Positions 8,660-21,281 of a stretch of 64,000 nt of DNA are shown piece by piece. Source of the stretch: Corynebacterium pollutisoli (GTDB lineage Bacteria > Actinomycetota > Actinomycetes > Mycobacteriales > Mycobacteriaceae); the NCBI RefSeq assembly GCF_900177745.1, contig NZ_FXAR01000006.1, positions 112,808 to 176,807 of the forward strand, read 5' to 3'. Below the pieces are notes generated by a model. That model searched no databases. It was not told the DNA's origin and was given only the letters and a program-made list of their open reading frames with translations. The translations under genes were made by a program, and so were the position numbers. Every line of letters starts with the position of its first letter. Within the stretch, counting starts at the first letter, position 1.

Positions 8660-11314
8660 GTGAACGCAGCACCCCACGCCCATGATGTACGCACCGTCTT
8701 CGAGGACCTGGGCAGCCGACCCGAGGGCCTGAGCTCCGCGGACGCCGCCACCGCGCTCGAGCGACACGGGGAGAACGCCCTGCCGCAGGCGGCGGAGGAG
8801 ACGTGGTGGCAGCGTCTGCTCCGGCAGTTCCGGGATCCGATGATCTACGTGCTCATCGCGGCCGGTGTCATGACGGCGCTGCTCGGCGAGGTGGTGGACA
8901 CCATCGTCATCGCCGCCGTCGTCATCATCAACGCGGCCGTGGGTTTCTTCCAGGAGGGCAAGGCGGCCAACGCGCTGGCAGCGATCCGCGACATGCTCTC
9001 CCCCTCCTCCGAGGTGCTGCGCGACAACGCCTGGGTCACCGTCGCCTCCTCCGAGCTGGTGCCCGGTGACGTCGTCCGTCTGCGTCCCGGTGACAAGGTC
9101 CCGGCGGACCTGCGTCTGTTCCAGTCCTCCAGCCTGCGGATCGAGGAGTCGGCGCTCACGGGCGAGTCCGTGCCCGCCGACAAGCGGATCGAGGCGGTGG
9201 CGGAGGGCTCAGACCTCGGCGACCGCACGTCCATGGCGTTCTCCGGCACCACCGTCGCCGCGGGCACCGGACTGGGCGTGGTCACGGCCACGGGTGCCGA
9301 CACCCAGATCGGCCACATCACCACCATGCTCGACGAGGTGGAGGCCGCCGAGACGCCGCTGACCCGCTCGATGAGCCGCTTCTCCTCCATGCTGGCGGTC
9401 GGCGCGGTCCTGCTCGCGGCGCTCATGATCGCCGTGTCCGTCATCATCTACGGCACGTCGTGGGGCGAGGTCCTCATGTCGGCGATCGGTTTCGCCGTCG
9501 CCGCCATCCCGGAGGGGCTGCCCGCGGTCATGGCCATCACCCTGGCCCTCGGCGTGCAGAAGATGGCCGCCCGCAACGCCATCACCCGCCGTCTCACCTC
9601 GGTGGAGACCCTCGGCTCCGTCACCACCGTGTGCACCGACAAGACCGGCACGCTCACCCGCAACGAGATGACGGTCCGCGCCGTCCACACCCGCAACCAC
9701 ACCTACGAGGTGACCGGCACCGGCTACGCCCCCGAGGGGCGCCTGCTTCTCGACGACGAGGTGGTCACCCCCGACGGTCATCTCGACCTCGCCCGGATGG
9801 CGCAGGTGGCGGCGTACGCGAACGACGCGGGCGTCGAGAAGCGGGACGGGCGATGGGTGCTCACCGGTGAGCCGACCGACGGCGGCCTGCGCACCTTCGC
9901 CCTCAAGGCGGGGGTGGACGACACCGCCCGCCGGATCGCCGAGGTGCCCTTCGACTCCGAGTTCAAGTACATGGCCACCCTCGACGCCCTGGAGCAGGGC
10001 GCGGTGGTGCACCTCAAGGGGGCCCCGGACCGCCTGCTCGACCGCTGCGACCGGCAGTCCTCCCCCGACGGCGGCACCGAGCCGCTCGACCGGGCGTACT
10101 GGGAGGGGAAGATCGAGGAGTTCGGTGCCCGCGGCCTGCGCGTCCTGGCCGCCGCCTGGAAGAGGGGCGAGGGGCTGGACGATGTGACGGTGGGGGACGT
10201 CGACGCCGGTGGCTTCGTGTTCCTCGGCCTGTACGGCATCATCGACCCGCCGCGCGACGAGGTCGTCGACGCCGTCCGCACCGTCCAGGAGGCCGGGGTG
10301 CGGGTGCGGATGATCACCGGTGACCACGCCTCGACGGCGTCGGCCATCGCCCGCGAGGTCGGACTGGCCGGCCATCGCGCCATCACCGGCGCGGAGCTGG
10401 AGAAGGCCACCGACTCCGAACTGCAGACCATCGTCCGCGACCACGACGTCTACGCCCGCACCTCCCCCGAGCACAAGCTCCGCCTCGTGCAGGCGCTGCA
10501 GGCCAACGGGGAGGTCGTCGCGATGACGGGTGACGGCGTCAACGACGCGCCCTCCCTCAAGCAGTCGGACGTCGGCGTAGCCATGGGCATCAAGGGCACG
10601 GAGGCGACGAAGGACGCCGCCGACATCGTCCTCGCCGACGACAACTTCGCCACCATCGCCGCCGCCATGAAGATGGGCCGCACGATCTACGACAACCTGC
10701 GCAAGGCCATCGTGTTCATGCTGCCCACCAACGGTGCGCAGGGCCTGGTCATCTTCGTCGCCATGCTCGTCGGCATGACCCTGCCGATCACTCCCCTGCA
10801 GGTCCTGTGGGTCAACCTCATCACCGCCGTGACCCTGTCCCTGGCCCTCAGCTTCGAGCCGGCCGAACCGGGCATCATGCAGCGCCGCCCCCGCAACCCC
10901 GACGCCGCTCTCCTCGACTCCGAGGCGATCCTGCGCATCCTCTACGTCTCGGTGCTCATCGGTGGTGCCACCATCGCCGTGTTCCAGTACCTGCAGATGA
11001 ACGACGCCTCCCTCGAGGTGTCCCGCACCATCGCCGTGAACACGCTGGTCGTGGGCCAGGTCTTCTACCTGTTCTCGGCCCGTTTCTCCCGGGTGAGTGC
11101 GCTGCGCAGGGAGCTGTTCACCACTAACCCGGTGTCCTGGCTGTGCGTCGCCCTCATGCTCGCGCTACAGCTGGCGTTCACCTACCTGCCGTTCATGCAG
11201 GCCGCCTTCGACACCACCTCGGTGGGCCTGCTCAGCTGGGGTGTCCCGATCCTGGCGGGTGTCCTCGTCTTCGCCGCCGTCGAGGTGGACAAGCTCATCC
11301 GCCGCCGGGTTTAG
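8660..11314 (+). CDS. P-type cation-transporting ATPase (P2-type)
   Basis: 884 residues. Order: N-terminal cation ATPase domain (R-P-E-G-L-S then ...N-A-L-P), first membrane pairs, actuator domain with L-T-G-E-S, two membrane helices containing P-E-G-L-P (ion site), the phosphorylated Asp327 in D-K-T-G-T-L-T, nucleotide domain with K-G-A-P-D, hinge T-G-D-G-V-N-D-A-P, then C-terminal helices with R-R-P-R-N. The P-E-G-L-P motif and full C-terminal cation ATPase domain indicate a P2-type pump for Ca2+, Mn2+ or Na+; the ion cannot be fixed from sequence alone. It stands alone between two rightward leaderless genes. Confidence 0.9.
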   Translation: MNAAPHAHDVRTVFEDLGSRPEGLSSADAATALERHGENALPQAAEETWWQRLLRQFRDPMIYVLIAAGVMTALLGEVVDTIVIAAVVIINAAVGFFQEGKAANALAAIRDMLSPSSEVLRDNAWVTVASSELVPGDVVRLRPGDKVPADLRLFQSSSLRIEESALTGESVPADKRIEAVAEGSDLGDRTSMAFSGTTVAAGTGLGVVTATGADTQIGHITTMLDEVEAAETPLTRSMSRFSSMLAVGAVLLAALMIAVSVIIYGTSWGEVLMSAIGFAVAAIPEGLPAVMAITLALGVQKMAARNAITRRLTSVETLGSVTTVCTDKTGTLTRNEMTVRAVHTRNHTYEVTGTGYAPEGRLLLDDEVVTPDGHLDLARMAQVAAYANDAGVEKRDGRWVLTGEPTDGGLRTFALKAGVDDTARRIAEVPFDSEFKYMATLDALEQGAVVHLKGAPDRLLDRCDRQSSPDGGTEPLDRAYWEGKIEEFGARGLRVLAAAWKRGEGLDDVTVGDVDAGGFVFLGLYGIIDPPRDEVVDAVRTVQEAGVRVRMITGDHASTASAIAREVGLAGHRAITGAELEKATDSELQTIVRDHDVYARTSPEHKLRLVQALQANGEVVAMTGDGVNDAPSLKQSDVGVAMGIKGTEATKDAADIVLADDNFATIAAAMKMGRTIYDNLRKAIVFMLPTNGAQGLVIFVAMLVGMTLPITPLQVLWVNLITAVTLSLALSFEPAEPGIMQRRPRNPDAALLDSEAILRILYVSVLIGGATIAVFQYLQMNDASLEVSRTIAVNTLVVGQVFYLFSARFSRVSALRRELFTTNPVSWLCVALMLALQLAFTYLPFMQAAFDTTSVGLLSWGVPILAGVLVFAAVEVDKLIRRRV

Positions 11315-11334
11315 GAGCCGGGCCGGGGCCTGAC

Positions 11335-11340
11335 TAGACT
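11335..11340 (+). promoter_or_regulatory. Leaderless-type -10 for the amidotransferase at 11348
   Basis: TAGACT ends 7 nt before ATG 11348. Confidence 0.55.
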
Positions 11341-11347
11341 ACTTGGT

Positions 11348-12088
11348 ATGTCCGGATCGACCATCCACCCGCGCAAGCCCTTCCTGCTGCTGAGCACCCG
11401 CCCCGAGGACGTGGCGGCCGCCGCCGAGCTCGTGAGTTTCCGGGAGAAGATGGGCCTGGGCAGGGACGGTATTGTGCAGATCCGGCTGGAGGCCCGCGAG
11501 CTCGGGCGTGTCGACGTCCGCGACTACTCCGGCATCATCCTCGGCGGCAGCCCCTTCAACGCCTCCGACCCGGTGAAATCCCCGCTCCAGCTGCGCGTCG
11601 AGGCGGACCTGGACCTCATGATGGACGAGGTCCTCGACCGTGACTTCCCCCTGTTCGGCGCCTGCTACGGCGTCGGCACCGTCGGCACCGCCATCGGCGC
11701 GCGTATCGACGACACCTACAGCGAGAAGCCCCAGGTCATCGAGGTGAGCCTCGTCCGGGAGGATCCGCTGCTCGAAGGCATGCCTAAGACGTTCCACACC
11801 ATGGTCGGGCACAAGGAGGCCGTCACCGAACTTCCCGACGTCGCCACCGTCCTCGCCACCGGCCGCAACTGCCCCACCCAGATGTTCCGCGTCCGGGACA
11901 ACATCTACGCCACCCAGTTCCACCCCGAACTCACACCGGGGAAGTTCGAGCAGCGCCTGCGCATCTACGCCAACGCCGGCTACTACGAGCCGCACGAGCT
12001 CGATGCCATCCTCGCCGGCACCCGGGGTGTGGATCTCACCGTCGACGACCGGATCCTGCGGAACTTCGCGACGCGCTACGCGCGGTAG
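11348..12088 (+). CDS. Class I glutamine amidotransferase-like protein
   Basis: 246 residues, paralogous to the gene at 4723. The catalytic set looks complete: Cys106 in G-A-C-Y-G-V-G, His192 and Glu194 in Q-F-H-P-E-L. Such stand-alone GATases often work on small thiol or amino compounds or with a partner synthetase, but nothing nearby identifies the partner. It converges on the ABC-F gene, with 31 bp between stops. Substrate unknown. Confidence 0.85.
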   Translation: MSGSTIHPRKPFLLLSTRPEDVAAAAELVSFREKMGLGRDGIVQIRLEARELGRVDVRDYSGIILGGSPFNASDPVKSPLQLRVEADLDLMMDEVLDRDFPLFGACYGVGTVGTAIGARIDDTYSEKPQVIEVSLVREDPLLEGMPKTFHTMVGHKEAVTELPDVATVLATGRNCPTQMFRVRDNIYATQFHPELTPGKFEQRLRIYANAGYYEPHELDAILAGTRGVDLTVDDRILRNFATRYAR

Positions 12089-12119
12089 GCGATCTCCTCG
12101 GGCCCCGCGCAGGGGGAAG

Positions 12120-13751
<1,632 letters not shown>

Positions 13752-13759
13752 AAGGGGTC

Positions 13760-13765
13760 ATCCTA
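13760..13765 (-). promoter_or_regulatory. Leaderless-type -10 for the ABC-F gene
   Basis: Read leftward, TAGGAT ends 8 nt before GTG 13751. Only 6 bp separate it from the divergent -10 at 13772. Confidence 0.6.
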
Positions 13766-13771
13766 TCAATC

Positions 13772-13777
13772 TAAGCT
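13772..13777 (+). promoter_or_regulatory. Leaderless-type -10 for the gene at 13784
   Basis: TAAGCT ends 6 nt before ATG 13784. Any -35 contact would lie inside the ABC-F -10 and coding region. Confidence 0.6.
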
Positions 13778-13783
13778 GGGGCC

Positions 13784-14314
13784 ATGAACGTCGGTCGCGA
13801 TTACATCGTCGAGTACAAGGCAGGACAGTTCCAGCACGGCTCGCTGGTGCTGCGGTTCCCGGACGATCCCTCGGACGCGCAGATCCGCGCCGCGCTCGTC
13901 GACCACGGCCTGCCCGCCAAGGCCCTCCAGGAGGTGCGCGCCCGGCCCCTCGGGTCGGGGCGTTCGCGGCCGGCCGAGTGGTCGGCGCCGGAGGAACCGG
14001 CCCCGGCGCTCGTCACCCGCTCGTCGACAGGCGCTTCTCGACGTGGCGGGGGCTGGGTCCTCATCCCCGTCATCATCGGCCTGTTCGGCCTCGGCATGAT
14101 GCGCGCCGAGCCGGCCACCGAGTTCGGCCGTGAGGCGGGGCTCACCGCGGTCGGCGATTCGTGGGGCCACTGCACGATGCTTCTCGACGCCGAGCGGTCC
14201 CGGGACGACAGCGGCATCATCGGCAGTCAGTTCTCCACGCTGCCGACCGCCTTCCTCATCTCCCCGGCGAACGCCGCCTTCATGGTGGCGTGCCTGGGTG
14301 AATCGGTGGAGTGA
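13784..14314 (+). CDS. Single-pass membrane protein of unknown function
   Basis: 176 residues. An N-terminal cytoplasmic part (about 1-85) is followed by one hydrophobic helix (about 88-105, W-V-L-I-P-V-I-I-G-L-F-G-L-G) and an exported C-terminal part with two Cys (G-H-C-T-M-L and V-A-C-L-G-E) that could form a disulphide. Not recognised. It diverges from the ABC-F gene across 32 bp and its stop abuts the stop of the convergent gene. Confidence 0.75.
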   Translation: MNVGRDYIVEYKAGQFQHGSLVLRFPDDPSDAQIRAALVDHGLPAKALQEVRARPLGSGRSRPAEWSAPEEPAPALVTRSSTGASRRGGGWVLIPVIIGLFGLGMMRAEPATEFGREAGLTAVGDSWGHCTMLLDAERSRDDSGIIGSQFSTLPTAFLISPANAAFMVACLGESVE

Positions 14315-14686
14315 CTACCCGTCGACGGCGGCCTTCATGCAGCGCATCGCCGCGAGGGTCTTGGGCACGCCGATGTAGGGCATGAGGTGGATGATCGACT
14401 CGCCGACCTCCTGCTCGCTCATCCCGGCGACGTCGAGGGCCGTGCGGATGTGTCCGGTGAGCTGCGGCTCCACGCCTCCCATGGCGGCGAGGGCGGCGAT
14501 GTTGAGCAGCTGACGGGTGCGCAGGTCGATGCCCTCGCGCTGGTAGGTGCCGCCGAACACGGCGCCGACCACCCAGTCGGAGGCGCCCGGGGCGAATTCG
14601 TCGAGCTGGCCCTTCCAGGCGGCGGTGCCCTCCGGGGACTGCGTCTTCCCGACGAACTCGTTGCCCTTGTCCATGCTGAACGTCAT
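14315..14686 (-). CDS. Carboxymuconolactone decarboxylase family protein
   Basis: 123 residues of the CMD/AhpD-like family, with the family's central L-R-T-R-Q-L-L-N-I-A-A-L-A and G-H-I-R-T-A-L signatures. There is no C-x-x-C redox pair, so an AhpD-type peroxidase role is unlikely and a gamma-carboxymuconolactone decarboxylase-like or unknown role remains. It has its own promoter (14834-14805) and a leader of about 110 nt with a short open frame and a hairpin, suggesting regulated expression. Confidence 0.85.
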   Translation of the reverse strand: MTFSMDKGNEFVGKTQSPEGTAAWKGQLDEFAPGASDWVVGAVFGGTYQREGIDLRTRQLLNIAALAAMGGVEPQLTGHIRTALDVAGMSEQEVGESIIHLMPYIGVPKTLAAMRCMKAAVDG

Positions 14687-14713
14687 GTGTGTCTCTCTTT
14701 CCCGGACAGCGCA

Positions 14714-14751
14714 AACCCCGGGCCCCGTCTTCCGACGGAACTTCCGGGGTT
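14714..14751 (-). promoter_or_regulatory. Two-storey hairpin in the CMD gene leader
   Basis: Outer arms AACCCCGG/CCGGGGTT (14714-14721 with 14744-14751) enclose CCGTC/GACGG (14725-14729 with 14734-14738) closed by a 4-nt loop. There is no T tract after it in the leftward direction, so it resembles a leader structure or pause site rather than a complete terminator. Confidence 0.5.
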
Positions 14752-14774
14752 CACTTCTTCACCCTGACCTTCAT
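14751..14774 (-). CDS. Possible 7-residue leader peptide (M-K-V-R-V-K-K)
   Basis: An ATG-to-TGA frame of seven codons inside the predicted leader of the CMD gene. Its stop codon touches the first arm of the leader hairpin, so a ribosome finishing it could open or block that structure. No strong ribosome site precedes it. It could be chance; peptide detection or mutation of the ATG would decide. Confidence 0.3.
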   Translation of the reverse strand: MKVRVKK

Positions 14775-14804
14775 CTCTAACTGTCCGGTGAAGCTTGTCC
14801 GATT

Positions 14805-14834
14805 ACTGTAACCCAGGCCACACAATGGTGTCAA
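14805..14834 (-). promoter_or_regulatory. Strong promoter for the CMD gene
   Basis: Read leftward: TTGACA (14834-14829), an 18-bp spacer, then TACAGT (14810-14805). This is the closest match to a full sigma-70 promoter in the window together with metK. Predicted start near 14798. Confidence 0.7.
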
Positions 14835-14857
14835 TGGCCCGGGACGTACTTCCTGAA

Positions 14858-15256
14858 CTAGACGGCGAAACCGAGCGAGCGGAGCTGCTCGCGTCCGTCC
14901 TCGGTGATCATGTGATGGCCCCACGGCGGCAGCCACACCCACTCGAGGTCGATGTGGTCGACGATGCCGTTACCCACGAGCGCCGCCTGGACCTGGTCCT
15001 CGATGACGTCGGTGAGCGGACAGGCCGGGGAGGTCAGCGTCATGTTGATCATGGCGACGTCCTCGCCCTCCCGGTCCTCGATCCACACGTCGTAGACGAG
15101 GCCGAGGTCGACGACGTTGATGCCCAGCTCCGGGTCGATGACGTCGTAGAGGTACTCGGTGACGTCGAAGGCGAGCGCCTCCTGCTCCTCGGTCTGGTTC
15201 TCGGGGCGCTGGCGGACGACCTCACCGGTCGGGTTGGTCTCGTTCTGCTCGGTCAT
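14858..15256 (-). CDS. sufT: SUF system assembly factor SufT (MIP18/DUF59 family)
   Basis: 132 residues, last gene of the SUF operon. After a charged tail of about 30 residues comes the DUF59 core with D-P-E-L-G-I-N-V-V-D-L-G-L and the conserved Cys in L-T-S-P-A-C-P-L. SufT helps deliver or mature iron-sulphur clusters into client enzymes such as aconitase. Its ATG directly follows the sufU stop. Confidence 0.93.
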   Translation of the reverse strand: MTEQNETNPTGEVVRQRPENQTEEQEALAFDVTEYLYDVIDPELGINVVDLGLVYDVWIEDREGEDVAMINMTLTSPACPLTDVIEDQVQAALVGNGIVDHIDLEWVWLPPWGHHMITEDGREQLRSLGFAV

Positions 15257-15708
15257 TTACTTCTCCCTTTCGTTGAGGGCGTCGGCGGTGGCAGCTTGGA
15301 AGGCCTTCCAGCCCAGCAGGGCGCACTTGACGCGGGCGGGGTACTTGGACACGCCGGTGAAGGCGATGCCGTCACCGATGAGCTCCTCGTCCCCCTCCAC
15401 GGTGCCACGCGAGAGGATCATGCGCTCGAACTCGGCGAGTTTGGCGTTGGCCTCCGCGAGCGGGAGGCCCACGATCTCCTCCGCCATGACGGAGGTGGAG
15501 GCCTGCGAGATGGAGCAGCCCTCGGCGTGGTACGACACGTCGTCGATACGCTCGCCGTCCTCGGAGAGCTGCACGCGCAGGGTGAGCTCGTCGCCGCAGG
15601 ACGGGTTGACGTGGTGCACCTCCGCCTCGTACGGCTCGCGCAGGCCCGCGTGCTGCGGGTTCTTGTAGTGGTCCAGGATCACTTCCTGGTACATGGACTC
15701 CAGGTTCA

Positions 15709-15709
<1 letters not shown>
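15257..15709 (-). CDS. sufU: SufU sulphur transfer protein
   Basis: 150 residues, IscU-like fold. Zinc/sulphur Cys ligands are in P-S-C-G-D-E, A-E-G-C-S-I-S-Q-A-S and R-V-K-C-A-L-L-G-W; the 18-20 residue insertion before the last Cys marks SufU rather than IscU. It accepts persulphide from SufS and passes it to SufBCD. ATG 15709 overlaps the sufS TGA by one base. Confidence 0.95.
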
Positions 15710-17729
<2,020 letters not shown>

Positions 17730-17769
17730 GTACGTCTCTTTCAGGTCTGAGGGTTGCTGCAAAGGGTGT

Positions 17770-18951
17770 TTAGGCGTGGACGGACTCGAGCTCGTCGGTG
17801 ACGCGCTTCTCCAGCTCCTCGCGGATGGCCTCGACCGGGATGCGGTTGATGACCTCGGAGAAGAAACCACGGATGATGAGGCGGCGGGCCTCGGCCTCGG
17901 GGATACCGCGGGCCATGAGGTAGAACACCTGCTCATCGTCGAAGCGGCCGACGGTGGCGGCGTGGCCGGCACCGGCGATCTCACCGGTCTCGATCTCCAG
18001 GTTCGGGATCGAGTCCGCGCGGGCGCCCTCGGTGAGCACCAGGTTGCGGTTGACCTCGTAGGTGTCGGTGCCCTGCGCGTTGGAGCGGATGAGCACGTCG
18101 CCGACCCAGGTGGTGTGGGCGTCGGGCAGATCCGAGGACGGATCGGCCTGCAGCGCACCCTTGTACATGACGTTGGAGCGGCAGTTCGGAACGGCGTGAT
18201 CGACGAGAAGACGGTTCTCGAAGTACTGGCCGTCGTCGGCGAAGTAGACGCCGAGCAGCTCGGCGTCACCGCCCGGGGCGGTGAACTTCACGCGCGGGAC
18301 CAGGCGGACGACTTCGCCGCCGAAGGTCGCCGCGTTGTAGCGCAGCGTCGCGTCGCGGCCCAGCAGGGCGTGCTGGCCGGACAGGTGCACGGCACCGGTG
18401 TCCCAGTCCGCGTCGACGATGACGGTGAGACGGGCGTTGTCACCGACGATGAACTCGAGGTTGTCGGCGTGGGTGCCGGTACCCGTGTAGCGGATGAACA
18501 CCACGGCGTCGGCACCCGCGGCGACGTCGACGACGACGGCACCGAAGGAGGTGACACCCTCACCGCGGCCGGTGACGGTCACGGTGATCGGCTCGGTGAT
18601 CTGCGTGTCCTTGGCCACGGAGATGTAGGACGCCTCCTCCATGGAGGTCCACGCCTGCGCGGCGACACGGTCGACCGGGGCGGCGGCACGGCCGAGACGC
18701 TCGTCGTCCTTGGCGACGGTCTCGGCGGTGACGGAACCGGCGGCGGACGCGGGGACGTCGATAAGCACCTCCTGCGCGACAGCCTCGTCGAACTTGCCGT
18801 TGTGCAGGCCACGGATGCGGCGCAGCGAGATGAAACGCCACTCCTCGTCGCGGCCCTGCGGGACCGGGAAGTCCTCGACGTTGAAGGAGGAGAAGAGGTC
18901 ACCCTTGGTGTTGTGCGGGGTGGCGGCGTCGACAGCGGTAGCTGTGGTCAT
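17770..18951 (-). CDS. sufD: SUF scaffold protein SufD
   Basis: 393 residues with the right-handed beta-helix of the SufBD family, including the end block R-G-I-P-E-A-E-A-R-R-L-I-I-R-G-F-F typical for SufD. It pairs with SufB and SufC. Start ATG 18951 is chosen because it begins just after the sufB stop; longer in-frame extension runs into sufB. One copy of the 9-bp CTTATCGAC motif lies inside (18757-18765). Confidence 0.96.
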   Translation of the reverse strand: MTTATAVDAATPHNTKGDLFSSFNVEDFPVPQGRDEEWRFISLRRIRGLHNGKFDEAVAQEVLIDVPASAAGSVTAETVAKDDERLGRAAAPVDRVAAQAWTSMEEASYISVAKDTQITEPITVTVTGRGEGVTSFGAVVVDVAAGADAVVFIRYTGTGTHADNLEFIVGDNARLTVIVDADWDTGAVHLSGQHALLGRDATLRYNAATFGGEVVRLVPRVKFTAPGGDAELLGVYFADDGQYFENRLLVDHAVPNCRSNVMYKGALQADPSSDLPDAHTTWVGDVLIRSNAQGTDTYEVNRNLVLTEGARADSIPNLEIETGEIAGAGHAATVGRFDDEQVFYLMARGIPEAEARRLIIRGFFSEVINRIPVEAIREELEKRVTDELESVHA

Positions 18952-18955
18952 AGGT

Positions 18956-20395
18956 CTAGCCCACCGATCCTTCCATCTGCAGTTCAATGAGGCGGTTGAG
19001 CTCGAGCGCGTACTCCATCGGCAGCTCCTTGGCGATGGGCTCGACGAAACCACGGACGATCATCGCCATGGCCTCCTCTTCCTTAAGACCGCGGGACATG
19101 AGGTAGAAGAGCTGGTCCTCCGACACCTGGGAGACAGTCGCCTCGTGGCCGAGGACGACATGGTCGTTGCGGATGTCGTTGTAGGGGTAGGTGTCCGAGC
19201 GGGAGATGTTGTCCACCAGCAGCGCGTCACACTCGACGTTGGAGTACGAGTGATGCGCGTTGGCGTTGACCTGCACCAGACCACGGTAAGCGGCACGGCC
19301 ACCACCACGGGCCACCGACTTGGACACGATGTTCGAGGAGGTGTGCGGTGCCATGTGGGTCATCTTGGCGCCGGTGTCCTGGAACTGACCCTCGCCGGCG
19401 AACGCGACGGAGAGGACCTCACCCTTGGCGTACGGGCCGGTCATCCACACGGCCGGGTACTTCATGGTGACCTTGGAGCCGATGTTGCCGTCGACCCACT
19501 CCATGGTGGCGCCCTCTTCGGCCTTGGCACGCTTGGTCACCAGGTTGTAGACGTTGTTCGACCAGTTCTGGATCGTCGTGTAGCGGCAGCGGCCGCCCTT
19601 CTTCACGATGATCTCCACGACCGCCGAGTGCAGCGAATCGGACTTGTAGATCGGGGCGGTGCAGCCCTCGACGTAGTGGACGTAGGCGTCCTCGTCCACG
19701 ATGATGAGCGTGCGCTCGAACTGGCCCATGTTCTCCGTGTTGATGCGGAAGTAGGCCTGCAGCGGGATGTCCACGTGGACCCCCGGCGGGACGTAGATGA
19801 AGGAGCCACCCGACCACACGGCGGAGTTGAGGGCGGAGAACTTGTTGTCACCGTCCGGGATGACGGTGCCGAAGTACTCGCGGAACAGCTCCGGCTGCTC
19901 CTTGAGAGCGGTGTCCGTGTCGAGGAAGATGACGCCCTGTGCCTCCAGGTCCTCGCGGATCTGGTGGTAGACGACCTCCGACTCGTACTGGGCGGCGACA
20001 CCCGCGACGAGACGCTGACGCTCGGCCTCCGGGATACCCAGACGGTCGTAGGTGTTGCGGATCTCCTCCGGCAGGTCCTCCCAGGACTGGGCCTGCCCCT
20101 CGGTGGAGCGGACGAAGTACTTGATCTGGTCGAAATCGATGCCCGACAGATCGGCACCCCAGGTCGGCATCGGCTTGCGCTCGAAGATGCTCAGGGCCTT
20201 GAGACGCTTCTCGAGCATCCACTCCGGCTCGTCCTTCTTGGCGGAGATGTCGCGCACGACCTCCTCGCTGAGGCCACGGCGTGCGGACGCGCCGGCCTCG
20301 TCGGAGTCGTGCCAGCCGTAGTTGTACGGACCGATGGACTCGATGATCTGGTCATCGCTCATGCTCTCCGGTGACTGCGGTGTCGCCTGGGTCAT
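18956..20395 (-). CDS. sufB: SUF scaffold protein SufB
   Basis: 479 residues, the central cluster-building subunit. The [14 protein letters not shown] block and the V-E-G-C-T-A-P region with the conserved Cys are present, and the C-terminal [11 protein letters not shown] matches SufB. Its ATG overlaps the sufR stop as ATGA. No intein is present, unlike SufB of some mycobacteria. Confidence 0.97.
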   Translation of the reverse strand: MTQATPQSPESMSDDQIIESIGPYNYGWHDSDEAGASARRGLSEEVVRDISAKKDEPEWMLEKRLKALSIFERKPMPTWGADLSGIDFDQIKYFVRSTEGQAQSWEDLPEEIRNTYDRLGIPEAERQRLVAGVAAQYESEVVYHQIREDLEAQGVIFLDTDTALKEQPELFREYFGTVIPDGDNKFSALNSAVWSGGSFIYVPPGVHVDIPLQAYFRINTENMGQFERTLIIVDEDAYVHYVEGCTAPIYKSDSLHSAVVEIIVKKGGRCRYTTIQNWSNNVYNLVTKRAKAEEGATMEWVDGNIGSKVTMKYPAVWMTGPYAKGEVLSVAFAGEGQFQDTGAKMTHMAPHTSSNIVSKSVARGGGRAAYRGLVQVNANAHHSYSNVECDALLVDNISRSDTYPYNDIRNDHVVLGHEATVSQVSEDQLFYLMSRGLKEEEAMAMIVRGFVEPIAKELPMEYALELNRLIELQMEGSVG

Positions 20396-21120
20396 GATCC
20401 GCTCCTTTCTTCTGGAAGTTTCTCGATGGGTGTCAGGGGGATGTTGGTCGTGCAGATGCCCTGACCACCGGTGATGGTGGCCAACGGCTGCACGTGAACG
20501 CCGACGAGAGAAGAGATCTTCTCGTGTTCGGCCTCGCACAGCTCGGGGTGCTCGGCGGCCACGTGGGCCACCGGGCAGTGGTGGTGGCATATCTGGATAC
20601 CGTTCCCGGCACGGGTGACCGTTGCAGCGTACCCGGCACGGTCGAAGGCATCAGCCAGCTCCCCCGCTGTTTTCTGGATGGAGTCGTCGTCCTCGCCTGC
20701 CGGGGCGACCCCGTCGACGATCCGCTCAATGCGTTTCGTCGCCAGGCGGCGGACGGCCTCCGCCCCTCCGGTCTCCCGGAGGATGTCCAGGGCGTCCGTG
20801 GCCAGCTGATCGTAGGAGTGCCCGAAATGGGACCGCCCCTCGTCGGTGAGCCGGAACGCCTTCGCCGGTCGGCCCCGCGCTGCCGCGGAACCGGCCGACC
20901 TGGTGCGCCGGTCGAAGGTCTCCGCCAGGCCCTCCGCCACGAGGATGTCCAGGTGCCGGCGGACACCGGCGGCGGACATCTCGAGACGGTCGGCGAGGTG
21001 GGAGGCCGTGACCGGTGCGAGCTTGAGCAGCATGCGCATGATCTGACGGCGGGTGTCCCCCTCCACGGTCCGGGTCTCCGGGGTCTCGGGGGTCTTGGGG
21101 GTCTCGGGTAGATCGGTCAT
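20392..21120 (-). CDS. sufR: Iron-sulphur sensing repressor SufR
   Basis: 242 residues. A winged helix (about 20-85, [10 protein letters not shown] then V-R-R-H-L-D-I-L) is followed by a sensor domain with cluster ligands in C-H-H-H-C-P-V-A-H and P-E-L-C-E-A-E plus G-Q-G-I-C-T-T. SufR represses its own operon when the cluster is bound. ATG 21120 is backed by a near-perfect AAGGAGGTGA ribosome site. The N-terminus has a Pro/Glu/Thr repeat from a 9-bp tandem repeat. A 12-bp palindrome lies upstream. Confidence 0.95.
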   Translation of the reverse strand: MTDLPETPKTPETPETRTVEGDTRRQIMRMLLKLAPVTASHLADRLEMSAAGVRRHLDILVAEGLAETFDRRTRSAGSAAARGRPAKAFRLTDEGRSHFGHSYDQLATDALDILRETGGAEAVRRLATKRIERIVDGVAPAGEDDDSIQKTAGELADAFDRAGYAATVTRAGNGIQICHHHCPVAHVAAEHPELCEAEHEKISSLVGVHVQPLATITGGQGICTTNIPLTPIEKLPEERSGS

Positions 21121-21202
21121 CGCCGTCACCTCCTTGCGTCGCTTCTCGATGGGTTGAGTCGTTGTCGGCACCGGGTGGTGGTCCGGTGCCCTCACATTCG
21201 AC

Positions 21203-21214
21203 AACACTAGTGTT
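21203..21214. promoter_or_regulatory. Probable SufR operator
   Basis: AACACTAGTGTT is a perfect 12-bp palindrome about 80 bp upstream of sufR and 68 bp upstream of the divergent mptB. It shares the ACACT half-site reported for mycobacterial SufR. A TAGTGT hexamer within it could be the sufR -10, which would fit simple repression. Confidence 0.55.
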
Positions 21215-21269
21215 CCCTAATTCATTCCGACTGTCCAACCTTTCGATTCCCGGGCGTGTCCCGGCTGGC

Positions 21270-21275
21270 TAGGAT
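21270..21275 (+). promoter_or_regulatory. Leaderless-type -10 for mptB
   Basis: TAGGAT ends 6 nt before GTG 21282. Confidence 0.55.
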
Positions 21276-21281
21276 GGGCGG

